From Neisseria animalis (lineage in GTDB: Bacteria > Pseudomonadota > Gammaproteobacteria > Burkholderiales > Neisseriaceae), in assembly GCF_900636515.1 (NCBI RefSeq), contig NZ_LR134287.1, positions 248,001 to 312,000 on the forward strand: a DNA stretch of 64,000 bases. Reading direction: 5' to 3'. Shown piece by piece: positions 16,215 through 27,216 of the stretch. The notes beneath the pieces are model-generated. The model saw only the letters and a program-made list of their open reading frames with translations. It was not told where the DNA came from and did not search any database. The translations under genes were made by a program, and so were the position numbers. Position 1 is the first letter of the stretch, and each line of letters opens with the position of its first letter.

Positions 16215-16311
16215 GAAATGGCTCATTTTGCAGACGGCCTTGCGGCAGATTTTGTGGTGTGTCGGGAAGCCGTCTGTATTTTTATCGGGTGGTGCAATCC
16301 GTTTTTCGTTG

Positions 16312-16375
16312 TATAGTCTTTTAAAATAAGAATGATACTGCGTTGCTTTGCCTTGTCTCATTTTATTCGACTATA
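16312..16375 (+). mobile_element. Correia-like element with internal deletion, 64 bp
   Basis: TATAGTC at the left and GACTATA at the right match the 107-bp copies, but the text jumps from ttgctttgccttg straight to tctcattttattcgac. The central 43 bp (which include the tactatgtgtactgtctgcgg part and some of the right arm) are missing. Confidence 0.88.
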
Positions 16376-16639
16376 AAAGGGCAAAAGGTGCAAAGGCCGT
16401 CTGCAAAACCGCATATTGATTCAATCGCCGGTATCGGACGGATAAGCAGGCAATACCGGCGATGCCCGAGGGTTCGGTCAAGCGCAGTTTGATGCAAGGG
16501 TGCGGCTGCAACATGGAAAGATTTGATGCGGGTATGGTAGCCGTTTTCGGTTTTGTATGCTACTTTACAGACTGCACACTGCGGTTGCGGTATGGTTGGC
16601 AGCCCAACCGCTTTGTCGGAACACAAAGGAGAAACCAAT

Positions 16640-17371
16640 ATGAGCCTGCATAAAAAACTGCCCACTCCGATGCTGCCTGATGAAACCCGCCGTGAAATTC
16701 ACGGGCGCGAGTCTTATCATGTGTTGAAAATTATTTCCGAGTTTGTCGAGGCGGGCGAAGAGCTGCGGGCGATACAGCCGGCGGTCAGTATTTACGGCAG
16801 CGCGCGCACGCCTGAAGATCACGAGGAATACCTGTTTGCCGAACGCTTGGCGCGCAAACTTTCCGATGCCGGTTTTTCCGTGATTTCCGGCGGCGGCCCC
16901 GGCATTATGGAGGCGGCCAATAAAGGTGCGTTTGCAGGCGCAAGCCCGGCGGTGGGCTTGAATATCGTCTTGCCGCATGAGCAGCAGGCCAATCCGTATC
17001 AGGATTTGTCGATTGAGTTCCAACACTTTTTTCCACGCAAGGTCATGTTTGTCAAACATGCGGTGGCTTATGTGGTGATGCCGGGCGGTTTCGGTACGTT
17101 GGACGAATTGTTTGAAAGCCTGACGCTGGTGCAGACGGGTAAAACCCCCAGCCGTCCGATTATCTTGGTGGGGCAGGCATTTTGGTCGGGCTTGGTTGAG
17201 TGGATTAAAGAACAGTTGCTGGGTAACGGTCTGATTTCTCCTGAAGACATGGATTTAATCCGGTTGATTGATGATGAAGACGAAATTATCGAATATATTT
17301 TTGCCCATTATGAAAACCGTTTGGAAGAACTGGCGGATTTGAAAGCCGATACTTGGCTGTTGGGGCTTTGA
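16640..17371 (+). CDS. LOG-family protein (lysine decarboxylase-like fold, TIGR00730 type)
   Basis: 243 residues with the family signatures GGGPGIMEA at 84-92 and PGGFGTLDE at 148-156. Members with these motifs hydrolyse nucleoside 5'-monophosphates, releasing cytokinin-like bases, or act on AMP/GMP in general metabolism; true lysine decarboxylase activity is not expected. A good ribosome site (aaaggag) fixes the start; the frame extends upstream but without family similarity. Confidence 0.9.
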   Translation: MSLHKKLPTPMLPDETRREIHGRESYHVLKIISEFVEAGEELRAIQPAVSIYGSARTPEDHEEYLFAERLARKLSDAGFSVISGGGPGIMEAANKGAFAGASPAVGLNIVLPHEQQANPYQDLSIEFQHFFPRKVMFVKHAVAYVVMPGGFGTLDELFESLTLVQTGKTPSRPIILVGQAFWSGLVEWIKEQLLGNGLISPEDMDLIRLIDDEDEIIEYIFAHYENRLEELADLKADTWLLGL

Positions 17372-17398
17372 TTGGCCGCTGCGGGCAGTATCGGCAGA

Positions 17399-17449
17399 AA
17401 AAGGCCGTCTGCAAAACGAACATTTATCCGTTTTGCAGACGGCCTTTTT
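17399..17449 (+). terminator. DUS inverted-repeat terminator of the LOG gene
   Basis: aaaaggccgtctgcaaaacg faces cgttttgcagacggcctttttt; the T-run is continuous with the start of the following CREE. Confidence 0.85.
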
Positions 17450-17556
17450 TATAGTCATTTAAAATAAGAATGATACAGCGTTGCTTTGCCTTGCCGTACT
17501 ATGTGTACTGTCTGCGGCTTCGCTGCCTTGTCTCATTCTTATTTTATTCGACTATA
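17450..17556 (+). mobile_element. Correia-like element (CREE), full length, 107 bp
   Basis: A complete copy with TATAGTC/GACTATA ends, inserted exactly at the T-run of the LOG-gene terminator. Confidence 0.92.
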
Positions 17557-17987
17557 TTTTCGGTGTGGGATTCGCCGGTGTGATGTACGCGGTATATTCG
17601 TGCGTATGCCGATAGGACCGTCAGACGGGCGTATGGTTGTTGGGAAGGGGCAGATGACGGCACGATGCATGATTGCCGTGCCGCTTTATCCGAAGTATGG
17701 CGGCTGTTTGTTTCAGAATGTCAGATACGGTTTTTTGGGGGGCAAAGGATTGATTTATCATGAAAATAGCAATGTTAAGCAACATATCGATAGCTATTAT
17801 TAATAATAAATTAAATTTGTTGCGCTTTTTTGTGGTTTTTGGCAGGGAGCTGCTTTAAAGTGTGGTTGAAAACCGTTAAAATACTAAGATTACGGTAAAA
17901 ACGGGTAAGGCACGGCGAGATTTCCGAATATTGCGTGCCGGGTCGTTTGATTGTGCCGTCTGAATTTTATATCAACAAACTGCAGGT
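17557..17987 (+). promoter_or_regulatory. Upstream region of the nuo operon
   Basis: 431 bp without a convincing gene. The best promoter candidate is TTTAAA (17854-17859), a 17-bp spacer and TAAAAT (17877-17882), about 105 bp before nuoA. It is preceded by a very AT-rich tract (about 17780-17830) that could act as an UP element or regulator site. A lone GCCGTCTGAA uptake sequence lies at about 17956. Nothing else is recognised. Confidence 0.45.
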
Positions 17988-18350
17988 ATGACTATGCTGG
18001 CCAGCTACTTTCCTGTCCTTGTCTTTATCCTCATCGGCCTGATTGCCGGTGCGGCTTTCATTTTATTGGGTACGGTTCTCGGCCCGAAACGCCATTATCA
18101 TGAAAAAGATACGCCGTTCGAGTGCGGCTTCGAGGCTTTCGAAAATGCGCGCATGAAGTTTGACGTGCGTTATTATCTGGTGGCGATTCTGTTTATCCTG
18201 TTTGATTTGGAAGTAGCCTTCATGTTTCCGTGGGCGGTGGTCTTTAAAGAACTGGGTGCTTTCGGATTCTGGTCGATGCTGGTGTTTATCGCGGTACTTA
18301 CCGTCGGTTTTGTTTACGAATGGAAAAAAGGTGCGCTGGAATGGGAATAG
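17988..18350 (+). CDS. nuoA: NADH-quinone oxidoreductase subunit A
   Basis: 120 residues with three transmembrane helices; the conserved [45 protein letters not shown] region contains the loop that interacts with NuoD and NuoB near the quinone site. First gene of the complex I operon. A second in-frame ATG two codons later is an alternative start. Its stop lies inside the first codons of nuoB. Confidence 0.96.
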   Translation: MTMLASYFPVLVFILIGLIAGAAFILLGTVLGPKRHYHEKDTPFECGFEAFENARMKFDVRYYLVAILFILFDLEVAFMFPWAVVFKELGAFGFWSMLVFIAVLTVGFVYEWKKGALEWE

Positions 18351-18820
18351 AAGGCGTTTTGAAAAAAGGTTTCATCACCACCAGCGCGGATACGGTGTTG
18401 AATTATATGCGTACCGGCTCGTTGTGGCCGGTTACGTTCGGTTTGGCCTGCTGTGCGGTCGAGATGATGCACGCGGGTATGGCGCGTTACGACCTTGACC
18501 GTTTCGGCATTATCTTCCGCCCGTCGCCGCGCCAGTCGGATTTGATGATTGTGGCGGGTACGCTGACCAATAAAATGGCGCCTGCGCTGCGCCGCGTATA
18601 CGACCAAATGGCCGAGCCGCGTTGGGTGTTGTCGATGGGATCTTGTGCCAACGGCGGCGGGTACTACCACTATTCGTATTCGGTGGTGCGCGGTGCGGAC
18701 AGGGTGGTGCCGGTCGATGTGTATGTGCCGGGCTGCCCGCCGACTGCCGAAGCGTTGATTTACGGCCTGATTCAGTTGCAGCAAAAAATCAAGCGCACTT
18801 CAACGATTGCGCGCGATTAA
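18341..18820 (+). CDS. nuoB: NADH-quinone oxidoreductase subunit B
   Basis: 159 residues. Carries the N2 [4Fe-4S] cluster: adjacent C37 and C38 plus C102 and C132 (GCPP), the terminal electron donor to quinone. The start [10 protein letters not shown] overlaps the nuoA 3' end by 10 bp, indicating coupling. Confidence 0.97.
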   Translation: MGIEGVLKKGFITTSADTVLNYMRTGSLWPVTFGLACCAVEMMHAGMARYDLDRFGIIFRPSPRQSDLMIVAGTLTNKMAPALRRVYDQMAEPRWVLSMGSCANGGGYYHYSYSVVRGADRVVPVDVYVPGCPPTAEALIYGLIQLQQKIKRTSTIARD

Positions 18821-18829
18821 GGAGCGGTA

Positions 18830-19420
18830 ATGTCAAGTTTGCAGAATTTATATGAAGCGGTAAGCCGTGTATTGGGCGGTAAGGCTTCCAAAATCATTTC
18901 CGCTTTGAGCGAAATTACCGTGGAGTGCCTGCCGGAGCATTACGCTGCCGTTATGACCGAATTGCGCGATCATGAAGACCTGCATTTCGAGTTGCTGGTT
19001 GATTTGTGCGGCGTCGATTACAGCACTTATCAAAACGAAGTATGGCAGGGCAGGCGTTTTGCCGTGGTCAGCCAGCTTCTGTCGGTGAAAAACAACCAAC
19101 GCGTGCGCGTGCGCGTATGGGCGGCGGATGATGATTTTCCCGTGGTGGAGTCGGTAGTGGGGATTTATAACAGTGCCGACTGGTATGAACGCGAGGCTTT
19201 CGATATGTACGGCATTATGTTCGACAACCATCCGGATTTGCGCCGCATCCTGACCGATTACGGCTTTGTCGGCCATCCTTTCCGCAAGGACTTCCCCGTG
19301 TCCGGCCATGTCGAAATGCGTTACGACGAAAATGAAAAACGTGTTGTTTACCAACCTGTAACCATCGAACCGCGCGAGATTACCCCGCGTGTCGTGCGCG
19401 AGGAGAACTACGGTGGCTAA
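18830..19420 (+). CDS. nuoC: NADH-quinone oxidoreductase subunit C
   Basis: 196 residues, the separate (not NuoCD-fused) 30-kDa subunit of the peripheral arm. Family motif [39 protein letters not shown] is at about 122-160. Its stop overlaps the GTG start of nuoD. Confidence 0.97.
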   Translation: MSSLQNLYEAVSRVLGGKASKIISALSEITVECLPEHYAAVMTELRDHEDLHFELLVDLCGVDYSTYQNEVWQGRRFAVVSQLLSVKNNQRVRVRVWAADDDFPVVESVVGIYNSADWYEREAFDMYGIMFDNHPDLRRILTDYGFVGHPFRKDFPVSGHVEMRYDENEKRVVYQPVTIEPREITPRVVREENYGG

Positions 19421-20675
19421 TGCAAACAAATTAAGAAATTACACCATCAACTTCGGCCCGCAACACCCTGCGGCGCACGGCGTTTTACGGATGATTTTGG
19501 AGTTGGAGGGCGAAACCATCGTCCGTGCCGACCCGCATATCGGCCTGCTGCACCGCGGTACGGAAAAATTGGCCGAAACCAAAACCTATCTGCAAGCCCT
19601 GCCTTATATGGACCGTTTGGACTATGTTTCCATGATGGTCAACGAGCAGGCATACTGCCTGGCGGTGGAAAAACTGGCGGGAATCGATGTTCCCGTCCGC
19701 GCCCAGTATATCCGCGTGATGTTTGCCGAAGTCACCCGAATCCTGAACCACCTGATGGGTGTCGGTTCGCACGCGCTCGATATCGGTGCGATGACTGCTA
19801 TTCTGTATGCGTTCCGCGACCGTGAAGAACTGATGGACTTATACGAAGCGGTTTCCGGTGCGCGTATGCACGCCGCGTATTTCCGTCCGGGCGGCGTTTA
19901 CCGCGACCTGCCCGATTTCATGCCCAAATACGAAAGCAGCAAATTCCGCAATGCCAAAGTATTGAAGCAGCTCAACGAAGCACGCGAAGGCACGATGCTG
20001 GATTTCATCGATGCGTTCTGCGAGCGTTTCCCGAAAAATATCGACACCTTGGAAACCCTGCTGACCGACAACCGTATTTGGAAACAGCGTACGGTCGGCA
20101 TCGGCGTGGTGTCGCCGGAGCGTGCCATGCAAAAAGGCTTTACCGGCGTGATGTTGCGCGGTTCGGGCGTGGAGTGGGACATCCGCAAAACCCAACCGTA
20201 TGAAGTCTATGACCAAATGGATTTCGACATTCCCGTCGGTGTCAACGGCGACTGTTACGACCGCTACCTCTGCCGTATGGCGGAGATGCGCCAGTCCGTC
20301 CGCATCATCAAACAATGCGCCGACTGGCTGCGCGCCAATCCCGGCCCCGTCATTACCCAAAACCACAAATTCGCCCCGCCCAAACGCACCGACATGAAGC
20401 AGGGCATGGAGGATTTGATCCACCATTTCAAACTCTTTACCGAAGGCATGCATGTGCCGGAAGGCGAAACCTATACCGCCGTCGAGCATCCGAAGGGCGA
20501 GTTCGGCGTGTACATCATTTCAGACGGCGCCAACAAACCCTACCGCCTGAAAATCCGCGCCCCCGGCTTCGCCCACCTGCAAGGCATGGACGAAATGGCA
20601 AAAGGCCACATGCTTGCCGACGTAGTGGCGATTATCGGCACCCAAGACATCGTATTCGGGGAAGTTGACCGCTGA
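19413..20675 (+). CDS. nuoD: NADH-quinone oxidoreductase subunit D
   Basis: 420 residues, the 49-kDa subunit forming the quinone pocket with Nuo[11 protein letters not shown] near the N-terminus and HRGTEKLAE carry the quinone-site histidine region. The start is a GTG preceded by aggag inside the nuoC end; this gives [19 protein letters not shown], which fits the family, whereas the earlier in-frame start would add eight unrelated residues. Confidence 0.96.
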   Translation: MANANKLRNYTINFGPQHPAAHGVLRMILELEGETIVRADPHIGLLHRGTEKLAETKTYLQALPYMDRLDYVSMMVNEQAYCLAVEKLAGIDVPVRAQYIRVMFAEVTRILNHLMGVGSHALDIGAMTAILYAFRDREELMDLYEAVSGARMHAAYFRPGGVYRDLPDFMPKYESSKFRNAKVLKQLNEAREGTMLDFIDAFCERFPKNIDTLETLLTDNRIWKQRTVGIGVVSPERAMQKGFTGVMLRGSGVEWDIRKTQPYEVYDQMDFDIPVGVNGDCYDRYLCRMAEMRQSVRIIKQCADWLRANPGPVITQNHKFAPPKRTDMKQGMEDLIHHFKLFTEGMHVPEGETYTAVEHPKGEFGVYIISDGANKPYRLKIRAPGFAHLQGMDEMAKGHMLADVVAIIGTQDIVFGEVDR

Positions 20676-20684
20676 ACAAACGAA

Positions 20685-20718
20685 AAGGCCGTCTGCAAAA
20701 CAGGCCGTCTGAAAACCG
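20685..20718 (+). repeat. Tandem pair of uptake sequences of two dialects
   Basis: ggccgtctgcaaaaca is followed directly by ggccgtctgaaaac in the same orientation, so the CTGCA and CTGAA forms stand side by side between nuoD and nuoE. Confidence 0.8.
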
Positions 20719-20743
20719 AATAAACAGAAAACAGGCGCATACC

Positions 20744-21217
20744 ATGTTATCCGAACAATCCTTGCAACAAATCGATACCGAACTGGCCAAATACCCCGCC
20801 GACCAACGCCGCAGCGCAACCATGAGCGCGTTGCGCATCGCACAAGTCGAAAAAGGCTGGCTCTCGCCGGAAACCATCGCGTTCGTTGCCGACTATATCG
20901 GCATACCCGCCGCCCAAGTTTACGAAGTGGCCACTTTCTACAATATGTACAACCTCGAGCCGGTCGGCAAATACAAGCTGACCGTGTGCACCAACCTGCC
21001 GTGCGCCTTGCGCGGCGGCGTAGATGCGGGCGAGTATTTGAAGAAAAAACTCGGCATCGGCTACGGCGAAACCACCGCAGACGGCAAATTTACCCTGATT
21101 GAAGGCGAATGCATGGGCGCGTGCGGAGATGCGCCGGTAATGCTGGTCAACAACCATAAAATGTGCAGCTTTATGACTGAAGACGCGATTGAAGCGAAAC
21201 TGGCGGAATTGCAGTAA
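20744..21217 (+). CDS. nuoE: NADH-quinone oxidoreductase subunit E
   Basis: 157 residues, the 24-kDa subunit with the N1a [2Fe-2S] cluster on C82, C87, C123 and C127 (CTNLPC and CMGAC). It associates with NuoF and NuoG in the electron-input module. Confidence 0.97.
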   Translation: MLSEQSLQQIDTELAKYPADQRRSATMSALRIAQVEKGWLSPETIAFVADYIGIPAAQVYEVATFYNMYNLEPVGKYKLTVCTNLPCALRGGVDAGEYLKKKLGIGYGETTADGKFTLIEGECMGACGDAPVMLVNNHKMCSFMTEDAIEAKLAELQ

Positions 21218-21265
21218 AGGCCGTCTGAAATTTTCAGGCAGCCTGAAAAAACAAAGAGAACATCA

Positions 21266-21673
21266 ATGAAGAACACCAAAGTCCAATATCAAGGCACGCT
21301 CCGCAATCAAACCATACATCTGTCCAACGGACAAACCTTGTTGACGGATGCAGGCAAAAGCGTTGGTGGTTTAGGTGAAAATATCTCTCCGGCAGACCTG
21401 CTTGCCAGTACCTTGGCATCGTGCGCCATGACGATTATGGCAATTCGAGCCGAACAACTGGGTGCGGATTTTTCAGGCTGCTATGCCGAAACCGAAAAAG
21501 ATGCAGATATGCAAAACTTCCGTGTAACCCGCATCGGTATCGACTTTCACCTGAAGGCCGCATTCAGCGCAGAAGTCCGTCAAGCCGTAGAAAGTGCATC
21601 ACGGGATTTGTGCATCGTCGGGCGTAGCCTGAATACCGATTTAGTGCAAGATTTTCGGTTTATTTACGAATAA
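21266..21673 (+). CDS. OsmC-family protein within the nuo operon
   Basis: 135 residues of the OsmC/YhfA-type fold: GENISPADLLASTLASCAMT with C53, and a second cysteine C116 in SRDLCIVGRSLN. The two cysteines are the redox pair that reduces organic or fatty-acid hydroperoxides in Ohr/OsmC proteins. It is inserted between nuoE and nuoF in the same orientation with 48 and 163 bp gaps, so it is probably cotranscribed. A peroxide-scavenging role near complex I is attractive but inferred. Confidence 0.88.
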   Translation: MKNTKVQYQGTLRNQTIHLSNGQTLLTDAGKSVGGLGENISPADLLASTLASCAMTIMAIRAEQLGADFSGCYAETEKDADMQNFRVTRIGIDFHLKAAFSAEVRQAVESASRDLCIVGRSLNTDLVQDFRFIYE

Positions 21674-21836
21674 CCTTTTGGCCGTGCAGGTTGGGTCTCT
21701 ATTCGACAAAACCCTTAAGGCCGTCTGAAATTTCAGACAGTCCGAACAGCAAAAGCATTTTACAGACGGCCTTAACCCGACCATATGCCGTCTGAAACAA
21801 AAAAAACAAAAACTTACCGAGAAAAGGCAATCCAAA

Positions 21837-23132
21837 ATGGCCATCTACCAATCCGGTGTCATTTTCAACCGAGTGGACACCCAACACCCCGACTGCTGGA
21901 AACTGGCTGCCTACGAAAGCCGAGGCGGTTATCAGGCATTGCGTAAGATTCTTTCCGGCGGTATGACGCAGACCGAAGTCATCGAGGAAATGAAAACCTC
22001 CGCCCTGCGCGGCCGCGGCGGTGCGGGCTTTCCCACAGGACTCAAATGGAGCTTTATGCCGCGTTCGTTTCCGGGCGACAAATATGTTGTCTGCAATACC
22101 GACGAGGGCGAACCGGGTACGTTCAAAGACCGCGACATCATCATGTTCAATCCGCACGCGCTGATTGAAGGCATGATTATCGCCGGTTTCGCCATGGGCG
22201 CGGGTGCGGGCTACAACTATATCCACGGCGAGATTTTCGAAGGCTACCAACGCTTTGAAGCCGCGCTGGAAGAAGCACGCAGGGCAGGTTATTTGGGCAG
22301 GAACATTTTAGGCTCGGCGTTTTCGTTCGAGCTTCATGCCCACCACGGTTACGGCGCGTACATCTGCGGCGAAGAAACCGCCTTGCTCGAATCGCTGGAA
22401 GGCAAAAAAGGCCAGCCGCGCTTCAAACCGCCGTTCCCCGCCTCCTTCGGCCTCTACGGAAAACCGACCACCATCAACAATACCGAAACCTTTGCTTCCG
22501 TTCCCTTCATTATCCGCGACAGCGGCAAAGCCTTTGCCGATTTGGGCGTGGAAAATGCCGGCGGAACCAAACTGTTTTCGATTTCCGGTCATGTCGAGCG
22601 TCCGGGCAACTATGAAATCCCGCTGGGTACGCCGTTTGCCGAACTCTTGGAAATGGCCGGCGGTATGCGTAACGGCAAAAAACTCAAAGCCGTGATTCCC
22701 GGCGGTTCGTCCGCACCGGTATTGCCTGCCGACATCATGATGGCGTGCAACATGGATTTCGACTCCATTTCCAAAGCCGGCTCCATGCTCGGTTCGGGCG
22801 CGGTGATTGTGATGGATGAAGATGTCTGTATGGTTAAGGCATTGGAACGGTTGAGTTATTTCTATTTTGAAGAGTCATGCGGACAATGCACGCCCTGCCG
22901 CGAAGGTACGGGCTGGCTCTACCGTATCGTCCACCGTATCGTACAGGGCAAAGGCCGCATGGAAGACTTGGAACTTTTGGATTCCGTCGGCAACCAAATG
23001 GCCGGCCGCACCATCTGCGCGCTCGCCGATGCCGCTGTTTTCCCCGTGCGCAGCTTTACCAAGCATTTCCGCGACGAGTTCGTGCATTACATCGAACACG
23101 GCAAACCGATGAAAGAGCATAAGTGGTGCTGA
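21837..23132 (+). CDS. nuoF: NADH-quinone oxidoreductase subunit F
   Basis: 431 residues, the 51-kDa flavoprotein that oxidises NADH. The NADH/FMN region is in [15 protein letters not shown] and [14 protein letters not shown]; the N3 [4Fe-4S] cluster is bound by [11 protein letters not shown] (about 343-353) and a further cysteine near TICALADAA. Preceded by several uptake sequences in the 163-bp gap. Confidence 0.97.
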   Translation: MAIYQSGVIFNRVDTQHPDCWKLAAYESRGGYQALRKILSGGMTQTEVIEEMKTSALRGRGGAGFPTGLKWSFMPRSFPGDKYVVCNTDEGEPGTFKDRDIIMFNPHALIEGMIIAGFAMGAGAGYNYIHGEIFEGYQRFEAALEEARRAGYLGRNILGSAFSFELHAHHGYGAYICGEETALLESLEGKKGQPRFKPPFPASFGLYGKPTTINNTETFASVPFIIRDSGKAFADLGVENAGGTKLFSISGHVERPGNYEIPLGTPFAELLEMAGGMRNGKKLKAVIPGGSSAPVLPADIMMACNMDFDSISKAGSMLGSGAVIVMDEDVCMVKALERLSYFYFEESCGQCTPCREGTGWLYRIVHRIVQGKGRMEDLELLDSVGNQMAGRTICALADAAVFPVRSFTKHFRDEFVHYIEHGKPMKEHKWC

Positions 23133-23255
23133 CACGATAAGCCGGGTGAGCAACCCGACATCATTTCAGAACCGCCCCGCAGCGTTGGGATTCCATGCCA
23201 ACCTGCACAGGTTTCATTTTCAGACGGCCTGAACCAAAAGACCCGAAAGCAAAAC

Positions 23256-23675
23256 ATGAACCGTCCCATCCGCGACCTTGATGTATTAATCAGCACCATG
23301 CAGCCGGAGCTGCACGAGGGTGTGTATTGTTTTGCAACCGTGAACGCGGCGGCTGCCGCGCAACTGAGTGCCGCCGAAATCGTGGCTTCCATTGTCGAAG
23401 CCGAAGGTTTGTCGGTGGTGGTGCGCGAAGAAACAGCATTGAAACACGGTTTATCCGCAGATTTCCGCGCCGCGCGGATTACCCTGACGGTACATTCCGA
23501 CCTCGCCGCCGTGGGCCTGACCGCCGCTTTTGCCGCCGCATTGGGGCAGGCGGGCATCAGTTGCAATGTTGTCGCAGGCAACTGCCACGACCATATTTTC
23601 GTGCCATACGATACGGCGGAGCAGGCAATGGGCGTATTGCGCGCGTTGCAGCAGAATGCGGCAAAGGCCGTCTGA
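23256..23675 (+). CDS. ACT-domain protein within the nuo operon
   Basis: 139 residues. The C-terminal half (ITLTVHSDLAAVGLTAAFAAALGQAGISCNVVAGNCHDHIFVP, then AEQAMGVLRAL) is a typical ACT_7/DUF2241 ligand-binding fold; the first half is a second, weaker ACT-like unit. Such proteins usually bind amino acids and act as sensors. It lies between nuoF and nuoG with gaps of 123 and 190 bp. Function in relation to complex I is unknown. Confidence 0.82.
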   Translation: MNRPIRDLDVLISTMQPELHEGVYCFATVNAAAAAQLSAAEIVASIVEAEGLSVVVREETALKHGLSADFRAARITLTVHSDLAAVGLTAAFAAALGQAGISCNVVAGNCHDHIFVPYDTAEQAMGVLRALQQNAAKAV

Positions 23676-23762
23676 AAAATATTTGTACGGGTCATTTTTT
23701 CAGCCGTTCTTCGGAGGGCGGCTGTATCAGAATGAGCCGGTGTTACTTAAGTTTAACAGTGG

Positions 23763-23782
23763 ATTCCCGCCTGCGCGGGCAT
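23763..23782. repeat. dRS3-like repeat unit
   Basis: ATTCCC, eight bases (gcctgcgc) and GGGCAT: the ATTCCC-N8-GGGAAT pattern of the neisserial dRS3 repeat with one mismatch, flanked by uptake sequences, between the ACT gene and nuoG. Confidence 0.65.
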
Positions 23783-23865
23783 GACGGCGGTTTTGAGAAA
23801 AACTTTTCAGACGGCCGCACGAAACTTTTTTAAAAAACCAAGAAACCGTAACTAGGAACGAAACC

Positions 23866-26124
23866 ATGTTACAAATTGAAATCGACGGCAAACAGACTAC
23901 GGTGGCGCAAGGTACAACCGTTATTGAAGCGGCGAACCAAGTCGGTACTTACATTCCGCACTTCTGCTACCACAAAAAGCTGTCTATCGCCGCCAACTGC
24001 CGCATGTGCTTGGTGGAAGTGGAAAAAGCCCCCAAACCGCTGCCGGCCTGTGCCACGCCGGTAACAGACGGCATGGTGGTACGCACCCGTTCGCCCAAAG
24101 CCAAAGAAGCCCAAGCGGGCGTGATGGAGTTTTTGCTGATCAACCATCCGCTGGACTGCCCGACCTGCGACCAAGGCGGCGAGTGCCAGTTGCAGGATTT
24201 GGCGGTGGGCTACGGGAAATCCGCCAGCCGCTATACCGAAGAAAAACGCGCTGTGGCAGGTAAAGACATGGGGCCGCTGGTTTCCGCAGAGGAAATGAGC
24301 CGCTGTATCCACTGTACCCGCTGCGTGCGTTTTACCGAAGAAATCGCCGGCGTGCAGGAAATCGCCATGGCAGGCCGCGGCGAACATTCCGAAATCATGC
24401 CGTTTATCGGCAAGGCAGTGGAAACCGAGCTGTCCGGCAACGTGATTGATTTGTGTCCGGTAGGCGCGCTGACCAGCAAACCCTTCCGTTTTGATGCGCG
24501 TACATGGGAATTAAACCGCCGCAAATCGGTTTCGGCACACGATTCGCTGGGTTCCAACCTTATCGTGCAAACCAAAGACCACACCGTGCGCCGCGTGCTG
24601 CCCTTGGAAAACGAAGCCATCAACGAATGCTGGCTGTCCGACCGCGACCGTTTCGCCTATGAAGGCCTGTACCATGAAAGCCGTCTGAAAAATCCGAAAA
24701 TCAAGCAAGGCGGGGAATGGCAGGATGTCGATTGGAAAACCGCGCTGGAATATGTGAAAAACGCGGTGGAATGCATCGCCAAAGACGGCAACGAAGACCA
24801 AGTGGGCATTTGGGCCAATCCCATGAACACGGTGGAAGAGCTGTATCTGGCGAAAAAACTGGCCGACGGCTTGGGCATCCGCCATTTTGATACCCGGCTG
24901 CGCCAATCGGACAACCGTCTTTCAGACGGCCTTGAAGGGGCGCAATGGTTGGGGCAGAGCATTCAGGAGTTGGCGCAAAACGATGCCGTATTGGTGGTCG
25001 GTGCCAATTTGCGCAAAGAGCAGCCGCTGCTGACGGCACGTCTGCGCGGTGCCGCCCGCGAACAAATGGCATTGAGCGTTATCGGCAGCAGCAAGGAAAG
25101 CCTGCACATGAAATTGGCGGCGCAGGAAGCGGTGCATCCCGACGAATGGGCAGGCCGTCTGAAATCGCTGGCGGGAGATTTGAGCCACGGCATACCGGCC
25201 AGCCTGAAAAACGCGGAAAAAGCGGCTGTCGTATTGGGTGCGGAAGTGCAAAACCATCCGGATTATGCCGCCGTTTATGCCGCCGCCCAAGAGCTGGCCG
25301 ATGCGACGGGTGCGGTGTTGGGTATTTTGCCTCAGGCAGCCAACAGCGTCGGCGCGGACTTGCTGGGCGTGAACTCGGGCAAAACAATCGCCGAAATGAT
25401 TGCGGAGCCGAGACAGGCGGTATTGCTGTTTAATGTCGAGCCGGAAATCGATGTCGCCAACGGTGCGAAAGCCGTTACCGCTTTGAAACGGGCGAAAAGC
25501 GTGATGGCGTTTACCGCCTATGAAAGCGAAACCCTGCTGGACGTTTGCGACATTCTGCTGCCGGTTGCGCCGTTTACCGAAACTTCGGGCAGTCTGGTCA
25601 ATATGGAAGGCCGTCTGCAATCGTTCCACGGCGTGGTTCAAGGTTACGGACAATCGCGCCCGTTGTGGAAAGTATTGCGCGTATTGGGCAATCTGTTTGA
25701 TGTGCCGGGCTTTGAATACACACGCTCCGAAGAAGTATTGGCCGGGGCGTTGGACGTGCAAACCATTCCGACCCGCTTGAACAACCGCAGCAAATGGAAC
25801 GGCAATATCCAGACGGCCTCAGGCCGGTTGCTGCGCGTAGGCGGTATCGGCATCTACCATACCGATGCCATCGTGCGCCGCAGTGCGCCGTTGCAGGCTA
25901 CCGTCCACGCAGCCGTTCCTGCCGCCCGGGTCAACCCGCAGACATTGGCGGCACTCGGCCTCCAAAGCGGCTGCGAAGCGTGGGCGAAGCAAAACAGCGC
26001 GCGTTTCAGCGTAACCGTCGAGGCCGATCCGTCTCTGCCTCAAAATGTGGTGTACCTGCCCCTGCACAGTAAAAATGCAGGTCTGGGTGCGCTGATGAAT
26101 ACAATCGAACTGGCGGGAGCTTAA
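23866..26124 (+). CDS. nuoG: NADH-quinone oxidoreductase subunit G
   Basis: 752 residues, the largest peripheral subunit. The N-terminal 2Fe-2S ferredoxin domain has cysteines in [20 protein letters not shown]; the next cluster site is [18 protein letters not shown] (with HxxxCxxCxxxxxC pattern), then [12 protein letters not shown] for a [4Fe-4S] cluster. The remainder is molybdopterin-oxidoreductase-like ([32 protein letters not shown] onwards) without cofactor, as usual. Stop is 2 bp before nuoH. Confidence 0.97.
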   Translation: MLQIEIDGKQTTVAQGTTVIEAANQVGTYIPHFCYHKKLSIAANCRMCLVEVEKAPKPLPACATPVTDGMVVRTRSPKAKEAQAGVMEFLLINHPLDCPTCDQGGECQLQDLAVGYGKSASRYTEEKRAVAGKDMGPLVSAEEMSRCIHCTRCVRFTEEIAGVQEIAMAGRGEHSEIMPFIGKAVETELSGNVIDLCPVGALTSKPFRFDARTWELNRRKSVSAHDSLGSNLIVQTKDHTVRRVLPLENEAINECWLSDRDRFAYEGLYHESRLKNPKIKQGGEWQDVDWKTALEYVKNAVECIAKDGNEDQVGIWANPMNTVEELYLAKKLADGLGIRHFDTRLRQSDNRLSDGLEGAQWLGQSIQELAQNDAVLVVGANLRKEQPLLTARLRGAAREQMALSVIGSSKESLHMKLAAQEAVHPDEWAGRLKSLAGDLSHGIPASLKNAEKAAVVLGAEVQNHPDYAAVYAAAQELADATGAVLGILPQAANSVGADLLGVNSGKTIAEMIAEPRQAVLLFNVEPEIDVANGAKAVTALKRAKSVMAFTAYESETLLDVCDILLPVAPFTETSGSLVNMEGRLQSFHGVVQGYGQSRPLWKVLRVLGNLFDVPGFEYTRSEEVLAGALDVQTIPTRLNNRSKWNGNIQTASGRLLRVGGIGIYHTDAIVRRSAPLQATVHAAVPAARVNPQTLAALGLQSGCEAWAKQNSARFSVTVEADPSLPQNVVYLPLHSKNAGLGALMNTIELAGA

Positions 26125-26126
26125 TC

Positions 26127-27200
26127 ATGCAGGAATGGTTCCAAACGCTGTTTGCCGCCACGCTCGGCTTGGGCGGTGTCGGCAACATCATCGGCCTGGT
26201 GGTGTCGGTAGTACTCAAAATCGTCATTATTTTGGTACCGCTGATTCTGACCGTGGCTTATCTGACTTATTTCGAGCGCAAAGTCATCGGCTATATGCAG
26301 CTCCGCGTCGGTCCGAATGTCACCGGCCCGTGGGGTTTGATTCAGCCGTTTGCCGACGTATTCAAACTTTTGTTTAAAGAAGTTACCCGTCCGAAGCTGT
26401 CAAACAAAGCCTTGTTCTACATCGGCCCCATGCTCTCGCTCGCACCCTCTTTCGCAGCGTGGGCGGTGATTCCGTTTAACGAAGAGTGGGTGCTGACCAA
26501 TGTCCATGCCGGTTTGCTGTTTATCCTGATGATTACCTCGCTGTCGGTTTACGGCGTGATTATCGCGGGCTGGGCTTCCAACTCCAAATACTCGTTTTTG
26601 GGCGCGATGCGCTCTTCCGCGCAAAGCATTTCCTACGAAATCGCCATGAGCGCGGCTCTGGTGTGCGTGGTGATGGTGTCGGGCAGCATGAATTTCAACG
26701 ACATCGTGGCGGCGCAGGCAACCGGTATCGCCGGCGGCTCGGTTTTCTCGTGGAACTGGCTGGCCTTGTTCCCCGTGTTTGTCGTGTACCTGATTTCCGC
26801 CGTGGCCGAAACCAACCGTGCGCCGTTTGACGTGGCGGAGGGTGAGTCCGAAATCGTTGCCGGTTTCCACGTCGAATACTCCGGCTTCGCATTCGCCCTG
26901 TTTTTCCTGGCCGAATACATTTTCATGATTCTGATTGCCGCGCTGACTTCGCTGATGTTCTTCGGCGGCTGGCTGTCGCCGTTTCCGCAAAGCTGGGGCC
27001 TGATCGGTACGCCTTCCGCGTTTTGGATGTTTGCGAAAATGGCATTTGTTTTATACGGCTATCTGTGGATTCGTGCGACTTTCCCGCGCTACCGCTACGA
27101 CCAAATCATGCGCTTGGGCTGGAAAGTGTTAATCCCCATCGGTTTTGCCTGCATCGTCCTTCTGGGCGCGTGGATGATTTCGCCTTTGAGTTTGTGGTAA
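26127..27200 (+). CDS. nuoH: NADH-quinone oxidoreductase subunit H
   Basis: 357 residues with eight transmembrane helices, linking the quinone site to the proton-pumping arm. Diagnostic: [38 protein letters not shown] and [27 protein letters not shown]. Confidence 0.97.
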   Translation: MQEWFQTLFAATLGLGGVGNIIGLVVSVVLKIVIILVPLILTVAYLTYFERKVIGYMQLRVGPNVTGPWGLIQPFADVFKLLFKEVTRPKLSNKALFYIGPMLSLAPSFAAWAVIPFNEEWVLTNVHAGLLFILMITSLSVYGVIIAGWASNSKYSFLGAMRSSAQSISYEIAMSAALVCVVMVSGSMNFNDIVAAQATGIAGGSVFSWNWLALFPVFVVYLISAVAETNRAPFDVAEGESEIVAGFHVEYSGFAFALFFLAEYIFMILIAALTSLMFFGGWLSPFPQSWGLIGTPSAFWMFAKMAFVLYGYLWIRATFPRYRYDQIMRLGWKVLIPIGFACIVLLGAWMISPLSLW

Positions 27201-27216
27201 TAATAGGAGAAGTGTA

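Noticed and set aside
24922..25761. Open frame opposite nuoG
   Set aside because: Shadow of the highly conserved nuoG; Arg/Gln/His-rich composition typical of antisense frames.
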